Origin: Elusimicrobiota bacterium
Lineage (GTDB): Bacteria; Elusimicrobiota; Elusimicrobia; Elusimicrobiales; UBA9959
Direction of reading: 5' to 3'
DNA length: 13,149 nucleotides
NCBI GenBank assembly: GCA_030639665.1
Contig: DAOWCC010000046.1
Location: forward strand, 1-13,149
The notes under the pieces are model-generated. The model did no database searches. It had not been told where the DNA came from and saw only the letters and a list, made by a program, of their open reading frames with translations. The position numbers were made by a program, and so were the translations under genes. The stretch's first letter is position 1. Each line of letters begins with the position of its first letter. Shown here piece by piece: positions 6,039-12,679 of this stretch.

Positions 6039-6605
6039 ATGATACTTTCAACAAACTTTAATCCCGGAACCATATTTAAAAATGAGAATAATGAAATAGT
6101 TCAAGTCGTGACCTGCCAGCATCATAGGAAATCACAGGCTCGCGCTGTTGTAAGAGTTAAACTTTTAAATATGGAAACGGGCGCCATAATAGAAACCAGC
6201 TATAGGCCCGAAGATAAATTTCATGAAGTCAGTGTTCAAAAAAGAGAAAAGACTTATATGTATTCCGATGGAAAACTGGCTCACTTTATGGATACTCAAT
6301 CTTATGAACAAATGGAAATCCCTCTTGAAAAACTTGGAGACGCGGCAAAATTTCTTGTTGAAAATATGCTTGTTCATGGTTTGTATTTGAATGATAAATT
6401 TTTTAATATTCAATTGCCCGCCAATATTATTATGGAAGTCGCTGAATCCGAACCCGGTGTTAGAGGCGATTCCACGGGTAATGTTACAAAGAATGCCAAA
6501 CTTGTAAGCGGATTGGAAGTTAAAGTGCCGCTTTTTATTAATCCGGGAGACAAAATAAAAGTTGATACAAGAACTTTTGAATATCTGGAAAGAGCAAAGG
6601 AATAA
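6039..6605 (+). CDS. efp: Elongation factor P, atypical loop
   Basis: EF-P binds between the ribosomal P and E sites and rescues ribosomes stalled at proline runs. The 188-residue protein has all three domains: the N-terminal KOW-like barrel (1-63), an OB domain with KTYMYSDGKLAHFMD (70-84), and the C-terminal OB domain ending VKVPLFINPGDKIKVDTRTF. The tip loop, usually PGKGQ/G with lysine or PGRGG-like with arginine, reads HHRKSQARA (28-36). Aligned back from the conserved RVKL (39-42), the residue at the E. coli Lys34 position is Gln33. The loop therefore lacks both the PG framework and the usual modified residue. Fold and length argue for a real EF-P rather than the YeiP/EfpL paralogue. 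A strong Shine-Dalgarno precedes it and a terminator follows. Confidence 0.94.
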   Translation: MILSTNFNPGTIFKNENNEIVQVVTCQHHRKSQARAVVRVKLLNMETGAIIETSYRPEDKFHEVSVQKREKTYMYSDGKLAHFMDTQSYEQMEIPLEKLGDAAKFLVENMLVHGLYLNDKFFNIQLPANIIMEVAESEPGVRGDSTGNVTKNAKLVSGLEVKVPLFINPGDKIKVDTRTFEYLERAKE

Positions 6606-6628
6606 AAAAAGGCGTAATCGCCTTTTTT
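6605..6628. terminator. Intrinsic terminator after efp
   Basis: Aaaaaaggcg (6605-6614) pairs with cgcctttttt (6619-6628) around the tetraloop taat. The GC-rich core sits next to the loop and ends in a six-T run. The symmetric A and T flanks mean it could work in both directions. It begins at the efp stop codon and marks the end of the upstream transcript. Confidence 0.85.
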
Positions 6629-6631
6629 AGA

Positions 6632-6662
6632 GCGACAGCGCGACAGTTCGCAAGAGCGTCAG
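6632..6662. repeat. gcgacag microrepeat cluster
   Basis: Gcgacag occurs at 6632-6638 and 6640-6646, and a variant gcgtcag at 6656-6662. Cagcgcgacag at 6636-6646 is identical to 2135-2145 in the murC-rsmA gap. It lies between the efp terminator and the HAD gene. This is probably a dispersed intergenic repeat of unknown role. Confidence 0.5.
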
Positions 6663-6689
6663 TAAAAAACAGAAAAGAGGAAAATTTTT

Positions 6690-7382
6690 ATGATAAAAGC
6701 CGTTATACTGGATATAGACAATACACTCATGGATTTTATGCGCATGAAACGCGCCGCCGTTGATTCGGCCGTTGACGATATGATAGACGCGGGGCTTAAT
6801 ATTCCAAAAGAAGAGATGGTGGAAAAGATTTTCAAAATATATTGGGAAGAGGGAATTGAGGATCAGAATATTTTTGATAAAGTTTTGACAAAAGAATTCG
6901 GTGAGATTGATTATAGAATTCTTGCCGCCGGTATTTTAGGTTATAAGAGGGCGAAAGAAGGGCATATGACTCTCTACCCGCATGTTAAACTTACTTTAAC
7001 AAAACTTTTAAAAAGCGGAATAAAAATGGGAGTTGTTTCCGACGCTCCAAGATTGCCGGTTTGGCTTAGAATAGTGGCTTTGGGTCTGCATCATTATTTT
7101 GACCATATTGTGACTTTTGAAGATACCGGAGAAAGAAAGCCTTCGCCCAAACCTTTCACGAAAATTTTACAATTATTAGAGACAAAACCCGAAGAAGCCA
7201 TTATGATAGGTGATTGGGCTGAAAGAGATATTAAGGGCGCTAAAAACATAGGCATGCTCACCGCCTGGGCCAAATACGGCAATGAATTTGACACCGTAAA
7301 ATCGGGCGCGGATTATGAGCTTGAAGATATTCAGGATATTCTTAAAATTGTGGATGAGCGCAATAAAATAAAAACTCAATGA
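6690..7382 (+). CDS. HAD family hydrolase (subfamily IA phosphatase)
   Basis: This is a cytoplasmic HAD-superfamily phosphohydrolase that would act through an aspartyl-phosphate intermediate. Motif I is DIDNT with nucleophile Asp8 and acid/base Asp10. Motif II is SDAPR with Ser117. The motif III lysine lies in ERKPSPKP (Lys150 or Lys154). Motif IV is GDWAERD (174-180) with Asp175 and Asp180. Residues about 15-95 form a helical C1 cap, typical of subfamily IA. The set is complete, so activity is expected, but the substrate cannot be inferred; phosphoglycolate or other small sugar-phosphate phosphatases share this layout. AGAGG at 6676-6680 serves the ATG. The stop overlaps the next start in an ATGA junction (7379-7382), implying coupling with the downstream exported protein. 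Confidence 0.9.
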   Translation: MIKAVILDIDNTLMDFMRMKRAAVDSAVDDMIDAGLNIPKEEMVEKIFKIYWEEGIEDQNIFDKVLTKEFGEIDYRILAAGILGYKRAKEGHMTLYPHVKLTLTKLLKSGIKMGVVSDAPRLPVWLRIVALGLHHYFDHIVTFEDTGERKPSPKPFTKILQLLETKPEEAIMIGDWAERDIKGAKNIGMLTAWAKYGNEFDTVKSGADYELEDIQDILKIVDERNKIKTQ

Positions 7383-7912
7383 AATCCCTTTTCTTAGTTT
7401 TTTTGCTTCTTCTTTTTAGCCTTGTGGATATATGCGCTTTAAATATAAGTTCCATGAAAGGCGGTGGGGACAAAAAAGATTTTGAGTTTTCAAAAACCAT
7501 TTTTATTCGGGGCATAGAATTTAGAAATGGTTTTTTGAAAATGCCGCTTGACGGCTACAAAAAGAAAAAATATTCCAATATAAAAATTTTATCCAAGGAT
7601 TTTTATTATAAAATTTCAAATTGTTTTGAGGGTGAAACTTGCGCGATAAACAAAGAGAAAAAAGATATTTTAATTAAGGTTGAGAAAATTTTTCCGCTTA
7701 AGTCGCCTTTAAGAGTGGCAAACGCTGAAATGTCTTTTGACGCGGAGCTTATCGTGGTTTTTGGTATTGTGAAGGATAGAAAAAAGAAAGATGAAATATG
7801 GCTTTCTTATCCCAAGGATTTTGAAATAAGAGATAAAGTTTTTAAAAATAAATTGGAAAAATTAATAAAAGAAAAATTCAGTAAGACTCTAAAAAGCCGG
7901 AAGATAAAATAA
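7379..7912 (+). CDS. Exported protein of unknown function
   Basis: I do not recognise this 177-residue protein. It begins with a clear signal-peptide-like segment: MKSL, a strongly hydrophobic run to about residue 17, then a polar region starting near ALNISS (20-25). The mature part is lysine-rich and predicted basic. It has one close cysteine pair, CFEGETC (82-88), that could form a disulfide outside the cytoplasm. A run of alternating hydrophobic residues (about 99-135) suggests beta structure, and the C-terminus (155-177) is a very basic amphipathic-looking segment. ATG overlaps the HAD stop (ATGA), and its own stop abuts the subtilase ATG with no gap. Tight coupling suggests a functional link with the protease, for example partner, inhibitor or substrate, but this is only context. 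Confidence 0.8.
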   Translation: MKSLFLVFLLLLFSLVDICALNISSMKGGGDKKDFEFSKTIFIRGIEFRNGFLKMPLDGYKKKKYSNIKILSKDFYYKISNCFEGETCAINKEKKDILIKVEKIFPLKSPLRVANAEMSFDAELIVVFGIVKDRKKKDEIWLSYPKDFEIRDKVFKNKLEKLIKEKFSKTLKSRKIK

Positions 7913-9514
7913 ATGAAACCATTGTATAAAGCAATTTTTTTATTTCTGCCATTGTTTTTCTTTTTTGAAAATGCCTATGCCTTTAAAATTGAAAAACTTT
8001 CATTTATTACCCCGCAGGGTTTGGCAAAAAGCAAGGAAGTTGTAAGCGGCCAGGCTTTTGTTAAGTTTTCAAATAAAGTTTCAAGTGAAACAAAAAAACA
8101 ATTACTCAAAGGAGTGGGCGCCGAGAAGATAAAAGATATAAATTTTATAGGTTGGACTTTGGTAAAGATTCCCAAAGGCATGAAAGTCGCGGACGGAATA
8201 AAATCTTTAAAAAAAATTAAAGGCGCGGAATTTGTAGAGCCCAATAATGTTTATCGCATTAATCGAGTGCCGAATGATTCTTATCTTTCGGCGCAATACG
8301 CTTTGGATCAAATTAACGCCTATGGAGCTTGGGAATATGAAACCGGCTTTTCAAGCAGGGTTACCGTTGCCGTATTGGATACGGGAATTGACGGAACCAA
8401 TACGGAATTATCGGGAAAGCTTGTCGGAACAAGCAGGTTTTTTAATCCAAATAATTTGCTAAATGATAATGATACCACGGAGAGCGTTAATGAACCTCCC
8501 ACCGCGGCTTGCAATCATGGAACCAGAGTTGCCGGCGCGGCGGCGGCAACCAGTAATAATTCAAGCGGTATCGCAGGCATTTCCTGGGGGGCCAAACTTG
8601 TTTCATTAAAAGTTTTTGATGACGCTGATTGCACTTCAAATTGTGGAGATGCTACCGCTGATGGTTGCGCGACGGATGATGGAGCAATAGTCAGCGTCAT
8701 TAGCCATATCGTGAATAATATGGTTGGAGACCCTGTGTATGGGAAAATTGTTTTGAATATGAGCATAGGCGGACTTCCGCCTTGTTCAGGGCCTATGCAA
8801 ACTGCCATTAATCTCGCTTCTACAACGGTTGTAATGGTGGCTGCCGCCGGAAATTATTCAGCGAGTGTTAATTCTCCGGCTTGTTGTAATAATGTTATTC
8901 CTGTCGGAGCTACCGATTCATCAAATAAATTGGCTTCTTTTTCAACAACCGGGCCCGAAATGACCGATAGAGGACTTGTGGCGCCGGGAGTCAGCATATA
9001 TACAACGGATTTATCCAATGGTTTCGCTTATGCCGACGGAACTTCTTTTTCAGCTCCAATGGTGTCAGGTCTTGCCGCTTTAATTTGGTCGGCCAAACCT
9101 TCTTTATCACCTCAAGAAGTGGGAGACTTAATGAGAGAGAGTAGCGGCGATTTGGGAACGCCCGGACCGGACAGTTCATATGGATGGGGAAGAATAAACG
9201 CTTTTAAAGCTTTACGTCTTAACGCGACCGGTTCTTTAGCCGATTTTGAAGGGGAAAAAAAAGCCATAGCTTATCCCAATCCCTTTTATGTTTCAAGAGA
9301 TAAAAGAATTTCGTTTGCTTTTCCGTCATCCGTTTCTTCCGAAGGTCTCGAAATTAAAATTTACAATATGGAAGGGGAGCTTGTCAGAAAAATTGAAAGT
9401 CTTGCTTGGGATGGTAAAAATCATATTGGTAATTTGGCCGCGAGCGGCATTTATATATTTAGAATTAAAACTGACGAAAAGACTTTTCAGGGAAAATTCG
9501 CTCTCATAAGATAA
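7913..9514 (+). CDS. Secreted S8 subtilisin-like protease with FlgD-like tail
   Basis: This is an exported serine protease of 533 residues. A signal peptide (hydrophobic core about 8-19; likely cleavage after AYA at 21-23) is followed by an I9-like propeptide (about 46-115), which probably acts as folding chaperone and inhibitor. The catalytic domain (about 125-435) has Asp156 (VLDTGID), His202 (NHGTRVAG), oxyanion Asn314 (AAAGN) and Ser378 (DGTSFSAP), so the triad is complete. Seven cysteines in the catalytic domain (200, 240, 244, 252, 291, 324, 325) could form disulfides. The C-terminal 80 residues (YPNPF at 454-458; WDGKNHIG at 499-506; SGIYIFRIK at 511-519) form a FlgD-Ig/T9SS-sorting-like module that may direct surface attachment or secretion. 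Substrates are unknown. The start follows the preceding stop directly. Confidence 0.93.
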   Translation: MKPLYKAIFLFLPLFFFFENAYAFKIEKLSFITPQGLAKSKEVVSGQAFVKFSNKVSSETKKQLLKGVGAEKIKDINFIGWTLVKIPKGMKVADGIKSLKKIKGAEFVEPNNVYRINRVPNDSYLSAQYALDQINAYGAWEYETGFSSRVTVAVLDTGIDGTNTELSGKLVGTSRFFNPNNLLNDNDTTESVNEPPTAACNHGTRVAGAAAATSNNSSGIAGISWGAKLVSLKVFDDADCTSNCGDATADGCATDDGAIVSVISHIVNNMVGDPVYGKIVLNMSIGGLPPCSGPMQTAINLASTTVVMVAAAGNYSASVNSPACCNNVIPVGATDSSNKLASFSTTGPEMTDRGLVAPGVSIYTTDLSNGFAYADGTSFSAPMVSGLAALIWSAKPSLSPQEVGDLMRESSGDLGTPGPDSSYGWGRINAFKALRLNATGSLADFEGEKKAIAYPNPFYVSRDKRISFAFPSSVSSEGLEIKIYNMEGELVRKIESLAWDGKNHIGNLAASGIYIFRIKTDEKTFQGKFALIR

Positions 9515-9525
9515 AAGACAGTTCA

Positions 9526-9555
9526 GAGTTAATAGAGTTTGGGAGTTACGGAGTT
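9526..9555. repeat. gagtt tandem microrepeat upstream of DUF192 gene
   Basis: Gagtt recurs at 9526, 9535, 9543 and 9551, with spacings of 9, 8 and 8 bp. The last copy forms part of CGGAG (9549-9553), the likely Shine-Dalgarno for the ATG at 9560. It is a degenerate short tandem repeat filling the gap; spacing changes would move the ribosome binding site. Confidence 0.5.
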
Positions 9556-9559
9556 TGTT

Positions 9560-9898
9560 ATGTTGGTTTATAATAGAACGAATGGAAAAACAATAGCTGA
9601 GAAAGTTAAAAAGGCTGAGAATTTGCGGGACAGATTATTCGGTCTTATTCCGCGCGTAAACATGGATAAATCCGAAGGCTTGCTTTTAAAGCCTTGTTCG
9701 TCAATACATACTTGTTTTATGAAATTTGCCATAGATGCTATTTTCCTTGATGAAAACATGAAAGTTATAGCTGTTATGGACTCTATGAAGCCATGGAGAT
9801 TTTCCACTTGGCATATTTCAGCCAAAAGCGTCTTAGAGCTTAAAGCGGGGGCTGCTTTTAATAAAATATCAAAGGGCGACGAACTTGAAATAAAGTGA
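9560..9898 (+). CDS. DUF192 family protein
   Basis: The 112-residue protein matches the DUF192 family. ENLRDRLFGLIPR corresponds to the family's ERxxGLM(F)R segment. HTCFMKFAIDAIFLDENMKV corresponds to its FWMKNTxxPLDIxFID core, and VLELKAG...ISKGDELEI to its C-terminus. DUF192 proteins form small beta-rich domains without a settled biochemical role. Many family members are exported, but this one has no signal peptide from ATG 9560. I chose this ATG because GGAG lies 6 nt upstream; a TTG at 9539 would add seven residues not typical of the family and overlaps the gagtt repeats. It may be transcribed with the upstream subtilase gene across a 45-nt gap. Confidence 0.85.
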   Translation: MLVYNRTNGKTIAEKVKKAENLRDRLFGLIPRVNMDKSEGLLLKPCSSIHTCFMKFAIDAIFLDENMKVIAVMDSMKPWRFSTWHISAKSVLELKAGAAFNKISKGDELEIK

Positions 9899-9910
9899 TG
9901 GAATTACTAA

Positions 9911-9916
9911 TATAAT
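9911..9916 (+). promoter_or_regulatory. Possible -10 box before gspE/pilB
   Basis: A perfect TATAAT sits in the AT-rich 78-nt gap between the DUF192 and ATPase genes. The nearest -35-like hexamer, TTGAAA at 9885-9890, is 20 nt upstream, longer than the usual 16-18. In such AT-rich DNA the match may be chance. Confidence 0.25.
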
Positions 9917-9976
9917 ATTGTAAACTTAATAAATAATAACTGGTATTGCTAAATTTAATACATTGGATTGCTATTT

Positions 9977-11779
9977 ATGGCTGTAATACATCGCAAGATG
10001 GATATAAAAGAGATATTGGTTTCGCATAATATCTTGACTCAAGAGAAATGCAAAGCTATTGATGAAGCTGCCAAAAAAGCCGGCAAGCATATTCAGCAGG
10101 TTTTGATTGAAGAGAAGATTGTATCGGAATTAAAACTTCTCAAGATACTTGCGGATGAATGGGGTTTTAAAGCCGTAGACCTTTCAAAATTAAAAATAAA
10201 AAAAGAAATAGTTCAGCTTATTCCCGAAGCTATTGCCAGACGGCAAGTTTGCGCTCCGTTTACCAAACAAGAAAATACTCTTTTTGTCGCTATGGCGGAT
10301 CCCAGAGATTTTCTTGTTGTTGAGGATATCAGCCTTAGAACCGGTCTTGAGGTTAAGGCTTATCTTTCTGTCGCGCATTGGATTGAAAAAGCTATACAAG
10401 AAGTTTATGGCAAAAGCGGCAGTGAAGCGATGAAAAAGCTTCTTAAATCAGTATCGGATAGTAAGGGTAAAAAGAAAGAAGATGACGGGATTCAGCTGGC
10501 GGAAGAAAAGAAAGCGGATATAGCCGATGTTGACGCCAGCGCTCCTGAAGTTGAAAAGATAGTCAATGCCATAATTCTTGGCGCCTTATCCACAAAAGCT
10601 TCCGATATTCATATTGAACCCTTTGAAGATCCCGCCGGTAAAAACAGTCAATTGCTTGTAAGATACAGAATGGACGGTGTTTTAAAAAAGTCAGAGTTTA
10701 CCGTGCCGTGGTCTTATAGAAGCGCGATTATCGCCAAGATAAAAATTCTCACAAATTCAATGAATATAACCGAGCGGCGTATTCCTCAGAGCGGAAGAAT
10801 TCAGATAATGGCTCAGGGCGACCCCATTGAGTTTCGTGTTGAAATGGTGCCTACCGTTTATGGTGAATCCTGTGTTATGCGTATATTAGATAGAAAGTCC
10901 GTTCAAGTTGATATTACGCAATTGGCTTTTTTGGACGATACTTTAGAAAGTTTTCTCAGTCTTTTATCCGGCATAGGCGGAAAGAAAAACTTCGGTCTTG
11001 TAATTGTTTGCGGCCCTACCGGTTCAGGTAAATCAACCACGCTTTACGCGGCTTTAAACCATATCAATAGGCCGGATATAAAAATATTGACGGCTGAAAA
11101 CCCCGTTGAATTTAACCTTGACGGAATTGTGCAGGTTCCGGTAAATCCCGATATTAAACTGGGTAATGATAAGAAATTTGATTTCTCTCTGGCTTTAAGA
11201 TCGTTTTTGCGTTTGGATCCCGATGTTATAATGGTAGGTGAAATGAGAGATTCAGAAACCGCCATGATAGGCATGGAAGCGGCGATGACCGGCCATTTGG
11301 TTTTTTCTACCATTCATACCAATGACGCTCCTTCATCTGTTTCCCGTTTAATCGAAATGGGATTGCCGTCTTATTTGGTGGTTTCAACGCTTAAAGCTAT
11401 TCTGGCTCAAAGACTTGCAAGAAGATTATGTAAAAAATGTAAAAAAGAAAGAGATCCTTTACCTGAAGAAATTGCTGTATTTAAAGAACATGATATGGAA
11501 ATACCGGTAGGTACTAAATTGTATAGTCCCATGGGTTGTGAAGAATGCAATAAAACGGGTTATAAAGGCAGAGTGGGAATTCATGAGCTTTTGATAATGA
11601 GTCCGGAATTAAAAAAATTCGCTCTTGGCGAATATGCCAGCGGACCTTTAACCGAGAAGGCCAAAGAACTGGGCATGCGCACTATCATTCAAGATGGTCT
11701 CCAGAAAATTATCATGGGAATGACTACCGTCAGTGAAGTTATAGGCGGCGGTGAAATTGAGATTAAAGACAAAGAATAG
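9977..11779 (+). CDS. gspE: GspE/PilB family assembly ATPase
   Basis: This cytoplasmic hexameric ATPase would power pseudopilus or type IV pilus assembly. It has a MshEN/T2SSE N-terminal domain (about 8-145), a charged linker (about 150-185) and the N2/C1 core (about 190-545). The core carries Walker A GPTGSGKST (346-354), the Asp-box/TAENPVE region (372-378), Walker B DPDVIMVGE (414-422) and the His-box STIHTND (444-450). A zinc-binding tetracysteine set lies at Cys485, Cys488, Cys521 and Cys524. The zinc module favours extension-type ATPases (GspE/PilB) over the retraction ATPase PilT. ATG 9977 gives 600 residues; ATG 9998, seven codons later, gives the more family-typical MDIKEILV and is equally possible, as neither has a good Shine-Dalgarno. 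No other pilus or secretion gene is adjacent, so GspE and PilB cannot be separated. Confidence 0.93.
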   Translation: MAVIHRKMDIKEILVSHNILTQEKCKAIDEAAKKAGKHIQQVLIEEKIVSELKLLKILADEWGFKAVDLSKLKIKKEIVQLIPEAIARRQVCAPFTKQENTLFVAMADPRDFLVVEDISLRTGLEVKAYLSVAHWIEKAIQEVYGKSGSEAMKKLLKSVSDSKGKKKEDDGIQLAEEKKADIADVDASAPEVEKIVNAIILGALSTKASDIHIEPFEDPAGKNSQLLVRYRMDGVLKKSEFTVPWSYRSAIIAKIKILTNSMNITERRIPQSGRIQIMAQGDPIEFRVEMVPTVYGESCVMRILDRKSVQVDITQLAFLDDTLESFLSLLSGIGGKKNFGLVIVCGPTGSGKSTTLYAALNHINRPDIKILTAENPVEFNLDGIVQVPVNPDIKLGNDKKFDFSLALRSFLRLDPDVIMVGEMRDSETAMIGMEAAMTGHLVFSTIHTNDAPSSVSRLIEMGLPSYLVVSTLKAILAQRLARRLCKKCKKERDPLPEEIAVFKEHDMEIPVGTKLYSPMGCEECNKTGYKGRVGIHELLIMSPELKKFALGEYASGPLTEKAKELGMRTIIQDGLQKIIMGMTTVSEVIGGGEIEIKDKE

Positions 11780-11788
11780 TTTTCTCGT

Positions 11789-12679
11789 ATGACTAATCCT
11801 AAAGTTGATTTAAGTTTGCATAAAACTCCATTTTATAAGGCATATAAAATGGAAGAGTTTTTGGATATATATTTCTATCATCCTCTCGGACTTGTGTTTG
11901 CCAAAATTGCATATAAAATGGGCTTAAAGCCCAATCATGTAAGTTTATTAAGCATGCTGATAGGTGTTATCGGCGGCATAATGCTTATAAGCGGCAAGAC
12001 TGCTTTATGGGGCGTAACGCTTATTGTTTTCTCAAGCGTTCTCGATAGTTCTGATGGGCAATTGGCCAGGATAACGGGGACATCTTCTCTTGCCGGAAGA
12101 GTATTGGACGGTTTAATCGGCTATGCGGCTTTTTCAGCCGCTTACGCAGCCATAGCTTTTAATTATCTTAATCAAAATCCCGGCGCTTTTTGGATTTTTA
12201 TTCTTATGCTGGCTGCCGGCTTTTTTTCATCCGTTCACAGCAGTATGTATGATTATTACAGAACCACTTTCGCCAGAATAACTTCCGGCGGAACATTTAT
12301 GGATAAGGGTGATGAAAATGAATTATCGGGTTTTTTTGAAAAAGTTTACGCGACCTATGATGTTTATCAGAATTTTTTTGCCGCAAGCCATATGAGAGTT
12401 TTAAAACATCTTGAGGCGAAAAACAAAGATTTGGCCACCAAGGAAAAATTGGCTTTAATGTATGAGGAGCATAATTTAAAAAATGTTCACGGTTGGAATA
12501 TGCTTGGCGATAATAGTAAAATTTTAGGTATCCTTTTTGCCGTTCTTTTAGGCAGAGAGTATTGGTATTTTCTTTATGTCATAGTTTTTTTGACCATCAT
12601 TTTTATCATTATGTTTTTTGTTCAGAAAAACGCGGATTTTAAATTTTTGAAAAAAGTTGAATTGGAGGTGGCAGGGTGA
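11789..12679 (+). CDS. CDP-alcohol phosphotransferase family membrane protein
   Basis: This is an integral membrane enzyme of the CDP-alcohol phosphatidyltransferase superfamily, which displaces CMP from a CDP-alcohol to build phospholipids or related polar lipids. The signature begins DSSDGQLAR (86-94), then Gly103 and Asp107, supplying three of the four metal/catalytic aspartates (86, 89, 107). The fourth aspartate, expected at 111, is Gly. Hydrophobic segments lie at about 54-68, 72-85, 110-126, 133-147, 244-255 and 259-278. A long soluble insertion (about 150-240) holds many charged residues. The 296-residue length exceeds typical PgsA/PssA (about 180-260). The substrate is unknown, and loss of the fourth Asp may mark a subfamily or altered chemistry. 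It begins 9 nt after the ATPase stop and overlaps the next start (GTGA). Confidence 0.85.
   Translation: MTNPKVDLSLHKTPFYKAYKMEEFLDIYFYHPLGLVFAKIAYKMGLKPNHVSLLSMLIGVIGGIMLISGKTALWGVTLIVFSSVLDSSDGQLARITGTSSLAGRVLDGLIGYAAFSAAYAAIAFNYLNQNPGAFWIFILMLAAGFFSSVHSSMYDYYRTTFARITSGGTFMDKGDENELSGFFEKVYATYDVYQNFFAASHMRVLKHLEAKNKDLATKEKLALMYEEHNLKNVHGWNMLGDNSKILGILFAVLLGREYWYFLYVIVFLTIIFIIMFFVQKNADFKFLKKVELEVAG
12664..12670 (+). promoter_or_regulatory. Shine-Dalgarno setting the GTG start at 12676
   Basis: GGAGGTG at the very end of the CDP-alcohol phosphotransferase gene lies 5 nt before GTG 12676, whose last two bases form part of the upstream TGA. The strong, well-spaced site supports this non-ATG start and implies translational coupling. 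Confidence 0.75.

Noticed and set aside
8515..8808. Antisense frame of 97 codons within the subtilase gene
   Set aside because: It is wholly opposite a well-conserved catalytic domain; the composition follows from the codons of the real gene.
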